A stretch of DNA of 55,404 nucleotides from Paenisporosarcina sp049671445 (GCF_049671445.1 NZ_JBATUX010000108.1:1-55404); one strand, 5' to 3'; positions 16,247 to 25,250 are shown, numbered from the stretch's first letter. The notes: generated from the sequence alone by a model not told the origin. Made by a program: numbers and translations.

Positions 16247-17080
16247 ATGAAGTGGAAACGCAGTGAGCGTCTCGTTGATATGACCCATTATTTATTAGAC
16301 CATCCCCAGCAGTTAATACCCTTAACTTTGTTTGCGGATATGTATCAGTCGGCTAAATCTTCAATAAGTGAAGACTTAACGATTGTAAAAGAAACATTTG
16401 AAGAAAAAGGAATTGGATTATTAGTGACTGTTCCCGGAGCAGCGGGCGGTGTTAAGTATATGCCTAAAATGCGAGATGAAGCCGTCCGAGAATTGATTCA
16501 AGATTTGATGGAAGAGCTTGGTCACTCAGATCGCTTGTTACCTGGCGGATATTTATATATGACCGATTTGCTTGGCAACCCGGAAATGATGAATCGTGTA
16601 GGAAAAGTGTTTGCTTCTGCGTTTGCAAAAGAACCGATTGATGTCATCATGACGGTGGCAACTAAAGGTATTTCGATAGCACATGCTATTGCGCGTCACC
16701 TTAATGTGCCGGTGGTAGTGGTAAGACGTGATAGCAAAGTAACTGAAGGGTCCACTGTTAGCATTAATTATGTGTCGGGTTCTTCACGTCGTATTCAAAC
16801 GATGGTATTGTCTAAGCGCAGTATGAAGAGTGGTCAACGCGTACTTATTACAGATGACTTTATGAAAGTCGGGGGCACGATGAATGGCATGAAAAATTTA
16901 CTTGAAGAATTTAATTGTCAATTAGCAGGCGTTGCGGTGTTAGTAGAAACAGAACACGCTGACGAACAATTAATTGATAATTATCTTTCACTTGTAAAAT
17001 TGCATGAAGTAAATGAAAAAGAACGCACAATTGCTTTAACAGAAGGTAATTATTTTTCGAAGGGTGGAAAAGAACAATGA
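16247..17080 (+). CDS. purR: Purine operon repressor PurR
   Basis: A 277-aa Gram-positive PurR: an N-terminal winged-helix DNA-binding domain (MKWKRSERLVDMTHYLL, then SISEDLTIVKETFE) joined to a phosphoribosyltransferase-like domain. The PRPP-binding loop is VLITDDFMKVGGTM (about residues 203-216). In B. subtilis it represses purine synthesis genes, and PRPP relieves repression. The last bases overlap the ridA start (ATGA), so the two are translationally coupled. Confidence 0.97.
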   Translation: MKWKRSERLVDMTHYLLDHPQQLIPLTLFADMYQSAKSSISEDLTIVKETFEEKGIGLLVTVPGAAGGVKYMPKMRDEAVRELIQDLMEELGHSDRLLPGGYLYMTDLLGNPEMMNRVGKVFASAFAKEPIDVIMTVATKGISIAHAIARHLNVPVVVVRRDSKVTEGSTVSINYVSGSSRRIQTMVLSKRSMKSGQRVLITDDFMKVGGTMNGMKNLLEEFNCQLAGVAVLVETEHADEQLIDNYLSLVKLHEVNEKERTIALTEGNYFSKGGKEQ

Positions 17081-17451
17081 AAGCAGTTTCGACAACTAAA
17101 GCTCCAGCAGCGATTGGACCTTACGTCCAAGGTATGATTTTAAATGGCATGTTTTATAGTTCTGGTCAAATTCCATTAACAGCTGAAGGTAATATGGTGG
17201 AAGGTTCAATAACAGAACAAACACATCAAGTATTTGCGAACTTGAAAGCTGTACTAGAAGAAGCGGGATCTTCACTCCAACAAGTTGTAAAGACAACGGT
17301 ATTTATTAAAGATATGAACGACTTTGTTGCTTTTAATGAAATATATGGTCAACATTTTGGCGATCATAAACCTGCACGTTCGACTGTAGAAGTTGCACGT
17401 CTACCAAAAGATGCGCAAGTCGAAATTGAAGTCATAGCTGTAATTGCATAA
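17077..17451 (+). CDS. ridA: RidA family enamine/imine deaminase (YabJ)
   Basis: A 124-aa RidA/YjgF/UK114 trimeric protein that hydrolyses reactive 2-aminoacrylate-type enamines. Family signatures are KAPAAIGPYVQG, FYSSGQIPLT, the arginine and glutamate of PARSTVEVARLPKDAQVEIE, and VKTTVFIKDM. It overlaps purR by 4 nt. In B. subtilis yabJ was also linked to purA regulation, consistent with the coupling to purR. A terminator follows. Confidence 0.97.
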   Translation: MKAVSTTKAPAAIGPYVQGMILNGMFYSSGQIPLTAEGNMVEGSITEQTHQVFANLKAVLEEAGSSLQQVVKTTVFIKDMNDFVAFNEIYGQHFGDHKPARSTVEVARLPKDAQVEIEVIAVIA

Positions 17452-17458
17452 ATTAAGT

Positions 17459-17489
17459 TAAACCATAGAGAAATCCTCTATGGTTTTTT
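17459..17489 (+). terminator. Terminator after ridA
   Basis: Stem aaaccatagag with ctctatggttt, loop aaatc, then seven T. The following ~40 nt are almost pure A/T and run into the spoVG promoter. Confidence 0.92.
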
Positions 17490-17528
17490 TATTTATATTT
17501 TTAATTTTTAAAATATTCTCTTAAAAAA

Positions 17529-17555
17529 GAAGGAAAAATATGATAAATGTAGAAT
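17529..17555 (+). promoter_or_regulatory. Sigma-H promoter of spoVG
   Basis: The sequence reads gaAGGAAAA (17529-17537), 11 bp, gtaGAAT (17549-17555), a full match to the sigma-H consensus RnAGGAwWW-N11-12-RnnGAAT. The DNA at 17480-17525 upstream is extremely AT-rich. In B. subtilis the equivalent AT box upstream of spoVG is bound by AbrB. Confidence 0.85.
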
Positions 17556-17604
17556 ATAGTTGTCAGAGTCTGTAAATCATCTATGAAGAAAGGTGGGTAA
17601 AGGA

Positions 17605-17895
17605 ATGGAAGTAACTGATGTTAGATTACGTCGAGTACAAACCGATGGACGCATGCGTGCCATTGCTTCCATCACACTAGACAGCGAGTTCGTCGTACAT
17701 GATATCCGTGTCATTGACGGCAACGCAGGCCTATTTGTGGCAATGCCAAGTAAACGAACGCCAGATGGAGAATTTCGAGATATCGCACATCCGATTAATA
17801 CCGGTACGCGTACGAAAATTCAAGAGGCCGTTTTACTTGCATACCATCAGTCTAGCGAAGAAGACGTTATTGCATATGAAGAAGCTGGCGCTTAA
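17605..17895 (+). CDS. spoVG: SpoVG, RNA-binding regulator
   Basis: A 96-aa protein nearly identical to B. subtilis SpoVG over its first 75 residues (MEVTDVRLRRV, ASITLDSEFVVHDIRVI, VAMPSKRTPDGEFRDIAHPI). SpoVG affects asymmetric septation and cortex formation in spores and binds RNA in several Firmicutes. ATG 17605 is chosen: gaaaggtggg lies 8 nt upstream and the start matches the family. The upstream sigma-H promoter and AT-rich box imply control by sigma-H and AbrB. A terminator follows. Confidence 0.97.
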   Translation: MEVTDVRLRRVQTDGRMRAIASITLDSEFVVHDIRVIDGNAGLFVAMPSKRTPDGEFRDIAHPINTGTRTKIQEAVLLAYHQSSEEDVIAYEEAGA

Positions 17896-17914
17896 TAGAG
17901 TAATAGAAAAAATT

Positions 17915-17952
17915 AAGAGACTTGTCATAATCCATGATAGGTTTCTTTTTTA
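17915..17952 (+). terminator. Terminator after spoVG
   Basis: Fourteen-bp stem with three G-U pairs: aagagacttgtcat (17915-17928) with atgataggtttctt (17934-17947), then T-rich tail. Confidence 0.82.
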
Positions 17953-18098
17953 TTGGAAAAAGCATGCGATTTAAGAGTGACGCTTTAAGACCAATTTCTA
18001 TAATTTAATCAAAAAGCACATTGTTACTCGCCAATCCGACACAGGTGTTGTATAAGTTAAAGTAGAAACATATTCTAATAAAAAAGAAGGTGTGCCGA

Positions 18099-21000
18099 GT
18101 GAACTTTTTAACCAAATTTAGTTTGAAAAATGCAGCGGCGGTATTCATTATTTCATTTTTACTTATTGTGCTTGGTCTTTATTCCTTTAGTCGTTTGAAA
18201 ATTGATTTGTTACCAAACATTGAATTTCCTCAATTGTCGGTACAAGTGGTGTATCCGGGTGCATCGCCAGAAGACGTAGACAATCTTGTCATCACACCGA
18301 TTGAAGAAAAGTTGGAAGGTATTGAAGGAGCTACTGAAATTCAGAGCGTTTCCTATGAAACAATTGGCATCATTAATTTGCAGTTTCCTTTTGATACAGA
18401 TTTAGATCGCGCCGAACAACAAACTGAATCGGCTATCCGTGGACTTGAATTACCAGAAGGTGCCGAAACGGGAATTAGCCGTTTATCATTTGGTTCATTT
18501 CCCATCTTCAATATTTCACTATTTGGTAAAAACCAAGATAATATTGAAGAACTGTTGAATAAAGAAGTCATTCCAGAGTTAAGTAAAATTCCAGGCATTA
18601 ATTCGGTGTCTGTAGGTGGTTTGCAAGAAGAACTTTTACAAATCACTGTCAATCAAGAAAAGGCAGCTGAAGCGGGACTTTCTCTCGGTGAAATAAAAGA
18701 ACAAATTGATCAACAAATCTTTTCGTTCCCAGCTGGAACCGTCAATGATAATGATATTAATATTCCAGTACGCGTAGAAGAAAAGCTCGAGTCGATTGAA
18801 AAGTTACAATCCCTTAGACTGACGTCTTCATTTAATCCACAAGCACCACCAGTAGAGCTACAAGATATCGCTACAATCGAAGAGGTATCTAAACAAAGCG
18901 AAATCACGCGTTATAACCAAGAAGAAGCTTTGTCGATGGCAGTAACGAAAAAACAAGATGCAAATACAGTAGAAGTAGCAAATCGAGTGATCGAAGTATT
19001 AGATCAATACGATGACCGTCTTGACTATGCAGTTGGTTTTGATTCTGCAGAAGGAATTGAAAAATCAGTAGAAACCTTAGTAAAAGAAGGGTTACTCGGC
19101 GCTTTATTTGCTTCACTTGCCGTGTTGATTTTCTTACGTAATTTCCGTGCAACGATTATTGCGATTATATCTATTCCATTATCGTTGCTGATTGCAGCTA
19201 TTTTCTTAGCTCAACTCGATATAAGTTTGAACATCATGACACTTGGTGGGATGGCCGTTGCAGTCGGTCGAGTTGTCGACGATAGTATTGTGGTGATAGA
19301 AAATATCTTCCGTCGTTTGCGAAAATCAAATGAACCAATGTCGAATGAATTAGTAGCGTCATCTACTAAAGAAATATTACGTGCGATCACATCATCAACC
19401 TTGACCACGATTGTCGTGTTCTTACCAATTGGTTTCGTTAGTGGCATTACTGGTGAATTTTTCTTACCTTTTGCTTTAACTGTCATTTTCTCGCTAGCTG
19501 CTTCGTTGCTTGTGGCGATAACCATTGTACCGATTTTAGCGAGGTTTGCTTTTAAGAAAGTGAAACAAGAAGAAAAAGAAGATGCTTTGCAACGCTTCTA
19601 TGAACGCGTTATTTTATGGTCACTAAACCGCAAAGCGATTATTTTGGTATTGTCTGTATTGCTCCTTGGTGGCTCATTTGCGCTTGTTCCAGGGTTAGGC
19701 TTCACATTCATTCCAAATGAAGAAACAAAGCTCGTCCAAGCAAGTGTAGAGCTTCCTCCGTCTACATCACTTGAACGGACAAATGAAGTATCCCTAGAAG
19801 TGGAAAAACTATTAGCCACATCAGAAGAAATTAAAGATGTCACAACCGCAGTTGGTTCTCGTGATTTTGCAACAGGTATTAAACTTGAAAACCGAGCGGG
19901 ATATATTTTAACGTTAAATGAAAATGTGGATGTTACTGATTTTGTGGAGTCATTAGAGGAAGATGTGGGAAGTGTTGTTAATGACATTGCTCCAGACTCA
20001 ACCATTTCAGTATCAGAGCTTTCAACTGGAGGACCGCCAACGAATAATAATGTCTCTGTTGATTTATTCGCAAGCGACTTAGAAGCACTCTCTAAAGCAG
20101 CTTCCGATGTAGAAGCTTATATGAATACAGTGGATTCATTAAAATATGTTTCGAATAATTTCTCGGAAAAACAGAAACAATTAGTCATTCAAATTGATTC
20201 GAATAAAGCGGATGAATTAGGAGTATCTGGCTTCCAAGTACTTGGGACTATTTCCGATCAGACAAAGCCGGTTTCGGTAGGAAACTTAAAGCTTGATGAC
20301 ATTGATCGGTCTGTTCAATTATCGTATGACGAATCATTAAGCAGTATTGACGAAATTCGCACACTACCTATTTTCACTGCTAGAGGACCTGTCGAAGTGC
20401 AAGACATTGCTACAATTGAAGAAATTGATTCAGTTACAGCCATTCAAAAACTAGATGGAAAAGTATTTGCTCGGATCGAAGCACAAATCGATGCAGAGAA
20501 CATTCAAAAAGTTTCAGCCGAAGTAGAAGAAGGCGTTAAAGCGAATGTTGACTTGCCGGAAGGGGTAAGTTTAGCAAGTGGTGGAGGGAGTGATGATACA
20601 GTTGAGATTTTCCAACAACTCGGACTCGCCATTGCAAGTGCGATTGGACTCGTGTACTTAACAATGCTCATTACCTTCGGGCAAGCGCGCATTCCATTCA
20701 TCATCTTGTCTTCTCTCATTTTCGTGCCAATAGGTGCGTTAATCGGATTAGTAATTGCACGTGAACCATTGTCTGTGAGCGTAATGATTGGGTTCTTGAT
20801 GTTAATTGGTATTGTTACAACCAATGCGATCGTTTTGGTTGACCGTATTAACCAAAATAGAAATGACAAAGGAATGCTCATTCGCGAAGCACTTGTCGAA
20901 GCTGGGAAAACACGATTACGACCAATTTTAATGACTGCTTTTGCGACAATTGCGGCGCTTATTCCATTGGCATTAACGACTTCATCAGGCACGTTAATTT

Positions 21001-21128
21001 CAAAAGGATTAGCAGTAACGGTAATTGGTGGTTTAACTTCATCTACCTTACTAACATTGGTAATTATTCCTGTAATGTATGAGCTTTTTTATGTTCGCCA
21101 GGTAAAACGTGAAAAACATTTGAATTAA
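18099..21128 (+). CDS. RND family efflux transporter (SwrC/AcrB-like)
   Basis: A 1009-aa inner-membrane pump of the resistance-nodulation-division superfamily. A first transmembrane helix (about residues 9-28) is followed by a large extracytoplasmic loop, then helices 2-6 from about 330. The acidic pair of helix 4 that carries protons is in GRVVDDSIVVIENIF. A second loop and the C-terminal helix set complete the duplicated fold. It most resembles B. subtilis SwrC, which exports surfactin and acts in swarming; the substrate here is unknown. GTG 18099 has gaaggtg 6 nt upstream. No such gene lies between spoVG and glmU in B. subtilis. It has its own terminator, so it looks like inserted cargo. 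Confidence 0.92.
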   Translation: MNFLTKFSLKNAAAVFIISFLLIVLGLYSFSRLKIDLLPNIEFPQLSVQVVYPGASPEDVDNLVITPIEEKLEGIEGATEIQSVSYETIGIINLQFPFDTDLDRAEQQTESAIRGLELPEGAETGISRLSFGSFPIFNISLFGKNQDNIEELLNKEVIPELSKIPGINSVSVGGLQEELLQITVNQEKAAEAGLSLGEIKEQIDQQIFSFPAGTVNDNDINIPVRVEEKLESIEKLQSLRLTSSFNPQAPPVELQDIATIEEVSKQSEITRYNQEEALSMAVTKKQDANTVEVANRVIEVLDQYDDRLDYAVGFDSAEGIEKSVETLVKEGLLGALFASLAVLIFLRNFRATIIAIISIPLSLLIAAIFLAQLDISLNIMTLGGMAVAVGRVVDDSIVVIENIFRRLRKSNEPMSNELVASSTKEILRAITSSTLTTIVVFLPIGFVSGITGEFFLPFALTVIFSLAASLLVAITIVPILARFAFKKVKQEEKEDALQRFYERVILWSLNRKAIILVLSVLLLGGSFALVPGLGFTFIPNEETKLVQASVELPPSTSLERTNEVSLEVEKLLATSEEIKDVTTAVGSRDFATGIKLENRAGYILTLNENVDVTDFVESLEEDVGSVVNDIAPDSTISVSELSTGGPPTNNNVSVDLFASDLEALSKAASDVEAYMNTVDSLKYVSNNFSEKQKQLVIQIDSNKADELGVSGFQVLGTISDQTKPVSVGNLKLDDIDRSVQLSYDESLSSIDEIRTLPIFTARGPVEVQDIATIEEIDSVTAIQKLDGKVFARIEAQIDAENIQKVSAEVEEGVKANVDLPEGVSLASGGGSDDTVEIFQQLGLAIASAIGLVYLTMLITFGQARIPFIILSSLIFVPIGALIGLVIAREPLSVSVMIGFLMLIGIVTTNAIVLVDRINQNRNDKGMLIREALVEAGKTRLRPILMTAFATIAALIPLALTTSSGTLISKGLAVTVIGGLTSSTLLTLVIIPVMYELFYVRQVKREKHLN

Positions 21129-21134
21129 CAAGAG

Positions 21135-21169
21135 AAGGACTTCCACCATTTGGGTGAGAAGTCCTTTTT
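21135..21169 (+). terminator. Terminator after the RND gene
   Basis: Stem aaggactt (21135-21142) with aagtcctt (21159-21166), strengthened by ccacc/gggtg inside, then a T run that leads directly into the dispersed repeat. Confidence 0.85.
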
Positions 21170-21385
21170 CTGTGTCTAGCTCCAAGCGCCAACTCGCACC
21201 TCCGCTTGGTCCCACAGGATGTGGGTCATGAAGGCCCCGCGACAAAATTTCTTAGCAATTTATTTTGCGACGAGTAACCGCAGGAGCACGATGTCGCGAG
21301 TTTAGCCTTCCTTCCCTAACAGTTCGAAAACAGGTTTTCGATTCGTTTCTTCCACGGTCGGAGTCGAGCTTGAGTGGCGCATTGC
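21170..21385 (+). repeat. Dispersed repeat copy, enlarged
   Basis: It starts with ctgtgtctagctcc and ends with ttcttccacggtcggagtcgag, like the 94-bp element. About 100 bp of extra sequence lies in the middle, including gcgacgagtaaccgcagg, a motif that recurs in similar form at 15177. The conserved hairpin CGAAAAC-GTTTTCG is at 21325-21340. The gap 21129-21515 holds no gene I can support. Confidence 0.75.
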
Positions 21386-21449
21386 GCATTTCATTTGGAA
21401 AATGAATAATCATAATGGTTTTGTCACTATTTTGTCAAGCGGGATTTCC

Positions 21450-21478
21450 TTGAATTACGGGTGTATTTCGGCTATAGT
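21450..21478 (+). promoter_or_regulatory. Candidate sigma-A promoter of glmU
   Basis: TTGAAT (21450-21455), 17 bp, TATAGT (21473-21478), 37 nt before the glmU ATG. Confidence 0.65.
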
Positions 21479-21515
21479 CAAAAGAGTAAATTGAACATAT
21501 TGGAGGACTTACTAA

Positions 21516-22886
21516 ATGACACATACATACGCAGTCGTATTAGCTGCAGGTCAAGGTACACGTATGAAGTCCAAATTATATAAAGTTCTGCACCCTGTTT
21601 GTGGCAAACCGATGGTTGAACATGTGGTTGATCACATTGAAGAGATTGGTGTAGAACGCATTGTGACTATCGTAGGTCATGGTGCTGAAAAGGTACAAGA
21701 CCAGCTTGGAAGTCGCAGTGAATATGCGCTTCAAGAAGAACAACTTGGAACGGCACATGCTGTCTTACAAGCAGATGCAGCTTTAGGGAAGTTAGCCGGT
21801 ACCACACTTGTTATTTGTGGTGACACACCCCTAATTCGTCCAGAAACGATGAAAGCATTACTTGCACATCATCAAGAAACTTCAGCTAAAGCGACGATTC
21901 TTACTGGAATCCCTGAAGACCCGACAGGTTACGGTCGTATTCTTCGTAATTCTGAAGGGCATGTTGAACGTATTGTGGAGCAAAAGGATGCATCAGCTGA
22001 CGAACAACAAGTAAAAGAAATTAACTCAGGCACATACTGCTTTGATAATGAAGCATTATTTGCGGCATTAAAACTTGTGAAGAATGATAATTCACAAGGG
22101 GAGTTCTATTTGCCAGATGTGATCGAAATCTTGAAAAATCAAGGGGACATTGTGTCTGCTTTCGCAACAGATGATTTTGAAGAGACGCTTGGTGTTAACG
22201 ATCGTGTAGCACTTTCACAAGCTGAAACGTTGATGCGCCATCGCATTATTGAAAAACATATGCGAAACGGTGTAACAATTATCAATCCAGCTAATACTTA
22301 TATTAGTGCGGATGCAATTGTTGGTTCTGATACCGTGTTGCAACCAGGTGTTATGATAGAAGGAGCTAGTGAAGTAGGGGAAGATTGTTTAATTGGACCA
22401 AATAGCCAAATTACAAATAGTAAAATTGGACATCGCACAACCGTACATTCATCTGTCGTTACTGAAAGTGTTATTGGAGAAGATACGGCAGTTGGACCAT
22501 TTGCTCATATCCGTCCAAATTCAGAAATTGGCAATGAAGCAAAAATCGGTAATTTTGTAGAAATTAAAAAAACAAAATTAGGAAACCAATCGAAAGTATC
22601 ACATTTAAGTTATATTGGAGATGCAGAAGTTGGGGAACGTGTGAATATTGGTTGTGGAACGATTACTGTGAACTATGATGGTAAAAATAAATTCTTAACG
22701 ACGATTGAGGATGACTCCTTTGTCGGATGTAATTCAAACTTAGTTGCTCCTGTAAAAATTGGTCAAGGTGCATACGTCGCAGCTGGATCGACCATTACAA
22801 AAGATGTACCCGCACAAGCTTTGTCGATTGGTCGAGCACGCCAAGAAAACAAAGAAGGATACGTACAAAAACTAAAATTAAAATAA
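21516..22886 (+). CDS. glmU: Bifunctional GlcN-1-P acetyltransferase / GlcNAc-1-P uridyltransferase
   Basis: A 456-aa enzyme that makes UDP-GlcNAc for peptidoglycan and wall polymers. The N-terminal uridyltransferase has LAAGQGTRMKSKLYKVLHPV (residues 8-27) and the metal aspartate of VICGDTPLI. The C-terminal half (from about 250) is a left-handed beta-helix of hexapeptide repeats (SEIGNEAKIGNFVEIKKTKL and onward), ending with GSTITKDVPAQALSIGRA. The RBS ggagg precedes ATG 21516. It forms a transcription unit with prs, 13 nt downstream. Confidence 0.98.
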   Translation: MTHTYAVVLAAGQGTRMKSKLYKVLHPVCGKPMVEHVVDHIEEIGVERIVTIVGHGAEKVQDQLGSRSEYALQEEQLGTAHAVLQADAALGKLAGTTLVICGDTPLIRPETMKALLAHHQETSAKATILTGIPEDPTGYGRILRNSEGHVERIVEQKDASADEQQVKEINSGTYCFDNEALFAALKLVKNDNSQGEFYLPDVIEILKNQGDIVSAFATDDFEETLGVNDRVALSQAETLMRHRIIEKHMRNGVTIINPANTYISADAIVGSDTVLQPGVMIEGASEVGEDCLIGPNSQITNSKIGHRTTVHSSVVTESVIGEDTAVGPFAHIRPNSEIGNEAKIGNFVEIKKTKLGNQSKVSHLSYIGDAEVGERVNIGCGTITVNYDGKNKFLTTIEDDSFVGCNSNLVAPVKIGQGAYVAAGSTITKDVPAQALSIGRARQENKEGYVQKLKLK

Positions 22887-22899
22887 CAGGAGGAACATC

Positions 22900-23859
22900 A
22901 TGTCTTACCAATACGAAAATACGAAATTAAAAATTTTCTCATTAAACTCAAACGAGTCACTTGCTAGAGAGTTAGCGGAAGAAGTGGGTTTACCACTTGG
23001 TAAAATTTCCGTTAACCGTTTTAGCGATGGTGAAGTTCAAATTAACATTGAAGAAAGTATTCGTGGGTGTGATGTCTTTATCATCCAATCAACTTCTTCT
23101 CCTGTAAACGAAAACTTAATGGAACTTTTAATTATGGTAGACGCTGTGAAACGTGCTTCTGCACGTACAGTAAACGTTGTTCTTCCTTACTATGGTTATG
23201 CTCGTCAAGACCGTAAAGCACGCGCTCGTGAACCAATTACAGCGAAACTCGTGGCAAATTTATTAGAAACTGCTGGTGCAACTCGTGCTATCGTCTTAGA
23301 TTTACATGCTCCTCAAATTCAAGGGTTCTTTGATATTTTGATTGATCACTTGATTGCAGTTCCAATTTTGTCTGATTATTTCTTAGAGAAAAACATTGAT
23401 CCTTCTGAAATTGTGATTGTTTCACCTGATCATGGTGGAGTAACACGTGCACGTAAGATGGCAGACCGTTTGAAAGCGCCAATTGCGATCATTGATAAAC
23501 GTCGTCCCCGTCCTAACGTTGCAGAGGTTATGAACATTGTCGGAAATGTAGAAGGTAAAATTTGTATTCTTATTGACGATATTATTGATACTGCAGGGAC
23601 CATTACAATTGCAGCTAACGCACTTGTTGAAAGCGGAGCGAAAGAAGTATATGCATGTTGTACCCATCCAGTATTATCAGGGCCAGCAATTGAACGTATC
23701 GACAACTCTTGTATTAAAGAATTAGTCATCACAAACTCAATTGAATTATCTGAAGAAAAAACTTCACCGAAGATCAAAACTTTATCAGTTGCTCCATTAT
23801 TAGCAGAAGCAATCATCCGTGTATTTGAAGAGAAATCGGTTAGTACTTTATTTGATTGA
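22900..23859 (+). CDS. prs: Ribose-phosphate pyrophosphokinase
   Basis: A 319-aa PRPP synthetase that feeds purine, pyrimidine, histidine and NAD synthesis. Recognisable motifs are NRFSDGEVQINIEESIRG, the ATP/flexible loop PYYGYARQDRKARAREPI, DLHAPQIQGFFDI, and the PRPP-binding loop ILIDDIIDTAGTI. The neighbouring PurR senses the product PRPP, and RidA, TilS and HprT are also part of nucleotide and tRNA metabolism in this window. Its RBS is aggagg. Confidence 0.98.
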   Translation: MSYQYENTKLKIFSLNSNESLARELAEEVGLPLGKISVNRFSDGEVQINIEESIRGCDVFIIQSTSSPVNENLMELLIMVDAVKRASARTVNVVLPYYGYARQDRKARAREPITAKLVANLLETAGATRAIVLDLHAPQIQGFFDILIDHLIAVPILSDYFLEKNIDPSEIVIVSPDHGGVTRARKMADRLKAPIAIIDKRRPRPNVAEVMNIVGNVEGKICILIDDIIDTAGTITIAANALVESGAKEVYACCTHPVLSGPAIERIDNSCIKELVITNSIELSEEKTSPKIKTLSVAPLLAEAIIRVFEEKSVSTLFD

Positions 23860-23868
23860 TAGCTCCAT

Positions 23869-23894
23869 GTTTCATTTTTGAATATGTTGGGTAA
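23869..23894 (+). promoter_or_regulatory. Sigma-B type promoter of ctc
   Basis: GTTTCA (23869-23874), 14 bp, GGGTAA (23889-23894). This matches the general-stress sigma-B consensus GTTTAA-N12-14-GGGTAT at five of six positions in each box. ctc is a classical sigma-B gene in B. subtilis. Confidence 0.75.
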
Positions 23895-23934
23895 ACATAG
23901 AAATAGAATGAATTAAACAGGAGAGTGACTATAG

Positions 23935-24582
23935 ATGACTACAACAGTAAAAACACAAACACGTGACATTGCTCAACAATCTAATTTAACTAAATTACGC
24001 GGCGAAGGTTTCGTACCTGCAGTCGTTTATGGTTATAAAACAGATACTTCTTCAATCGCAGTAAGCGAAAAAGATTTATTGAAAACATTACGTGAAGTAG
24101 GACGTAACGGTGTTATGAGCCTAGACGTTGATGGGAAAAAAGTGAATGTTGTATTAAGTGATTATCAAATGGACGTATTAAAAGGGAAATTTGTTCACGC
24201 AGATTTCTTGGCTATCAACATGACTGATGAATTAGAAGTAAGTGTAACAGTTGTACCAACAGGCGATTCTGTAGGAGTTAACGAAGGCGGCGTGTTGAAT
24301 CAATCAAACCGTGAAGTAACAATTAAAGTAAAACCTTCTGCAATCCCAGAGTCAATTGAAGTAGATGTTACTGAACTTGCTATTGGTGATACGTTAACTG
24401 TTGGCGACATTCGTGAAAAATCAGAATTCAACATTTTAAACGAAGATGACTTCGCTTTAGTATCAATTACTGCTCCACGTTCAGACGAAGAATTGGAAAC
24501 TACTGCTGACGAACCAGCTGTAGCTGAAGATGAAGATGCTGAACAAGAAAACACTGATGAAGCTACTGAAACAAAAGAATAA
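23935..24582 (+). CDS. ctc: Ribosomal protein L25/Ctc, general-stress form
   Basis: A 215-aa protein of the bL25 family with the long (TL5/Ctc) architecture. The N-terminal 5S-rRNA-binding domain covers about residues 1-95 and includes LRGEGFVPAVVYG. A C-terminal beta domain follows. The tail, from about 180, is strongly acidic (DEPAVAEDEDAEQENTDEATETKE pattern). It binds 5S rRNA in the large subunit under stress. The upstream sigma-B promoter supports stress induction. The RBS is ggagag and a terminator follows. Confidence 0.95.
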   Translation: MTTTVKTQTRDIAQQSNLTKLRGEGFVPAVVYGYKTDTSSIAVSEKDLLKTLREVGRNGVMSLDVDGKKVNVVLSDYQMDVLKGKFVHADFLAINMTDELEVSVTVVPTGDSVGVNEGGVLNQSNREVTIKVKPSAIPESIEVDVTELAIGDTLTVGDIREKSEFNILNEDDFALVSITAPRSDEELETTADEPAVAEDEDAEQENTDEATETKE

Positions 24583-24591
24583 GTTATCCAT

Positions 24592-24626
24592 AAAAAAGGG
24601 ATTGTCATTTGACAGTCCCTTTTTTT
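24592..24626 (+). terminator. Terminator after ctc
   Basis: Imperfect stem aaaaaaggga-ttgtc with gac-agtcccttttttt, ending in a long T run. Confidence 0.88.
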
Positions 24627-24686
24627 ATGCATTCCTTTATTTGTGGTAAAATGTAAAGTATTCAGTAAGTAAAGGAAGTATCGCTT

Positions 24687-25250
24687 ATGAAAATGATAAT
24701 CGGACTAGGCAATCCCGGAAAACCGTATGAACATACAAGGCATAACATTGGCTTTGATGTGATAGATGAACTGGCAAAACGTTTCAACTCGCCATTAAAC
24801 CAAATGAAATTTAAAGGGATGTACACAATTATTCATCGACCAGAAGGTAAGGTCTTGCTAGTAAAACCTCTAACTTACATGAATTTGTCTGGTGAATGTA
24901 TTGTCCCTATGATGGATTATTTTGAAATTGCAGAAGAGGATATTGTAGTCATTTACGATGATTTGGATCTCGCAGTTGGCAAGTTAAGACTACGTCAAAA
25001 AGGTAGCGCTGGCGGTCATAATGGAATTAAATCCATGATTCAACACCTTGGAACACAGGAGTTTAATCGTATTCGGGTGGGAGTTGATCGACCACCAGCT
25101 GGTATGAAAGTACCTGATTATGTATTATCTAGGTTTAAAACAGACGAAAAACCTTTGGTAGACGAAGCTATTACGAAAAGTGCGGATGCATGTGAAGTTT
25201 GGTTATCCTCACCATTTCTTGAAGTAATGAATCGTTTTAATGGCGCATAA
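24687..25250 (+). CDS. pth: Peptidyl-tRNA hydrolase (SpoVC)
   Basis: A 187-aa enzyme that frees tRNA from drop-off peptidyl-tRNA. The catalytic region reads IGLGNPGKPYEHTRHNIGFDV, with the conserved asparagine and histidine. The aspartate of VIYDDLDLAVGKLRL, the GSAGGHNGIKS loop and the RIRVGVDRP motif also match the family. It is called spoVC in B. subtilis because mutants are blocked in sporulation. ATG 24687 follows aaaggaag by 8 nt. fin follows 55 nt later. Confidence 0.97.
   Translation: MKMIIGLGNPGKPYEHTRHNIGFDVIDELAKRFNSPLNQMKFKGMYTIIHRPEGKVLLVKPLTYMNLSGECIVPMMDYFEIAEEDIVVIYDDLDLAVGKLRLRQKGSAGGHNGIKSMIQHLGTQEFNRIRVGVDRPPAGMKVPDYVLSRFKTDEKPLVDEAITKSADACEVWLSSPFLEVMNRFNGA

Noticed and set aside
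20504..20992. A 162-codon frame on the minus strand inside the RND gene
   Set aside because: It runs antisense to conserved transmembrane segments of the pump and has no RBS or family similarity.
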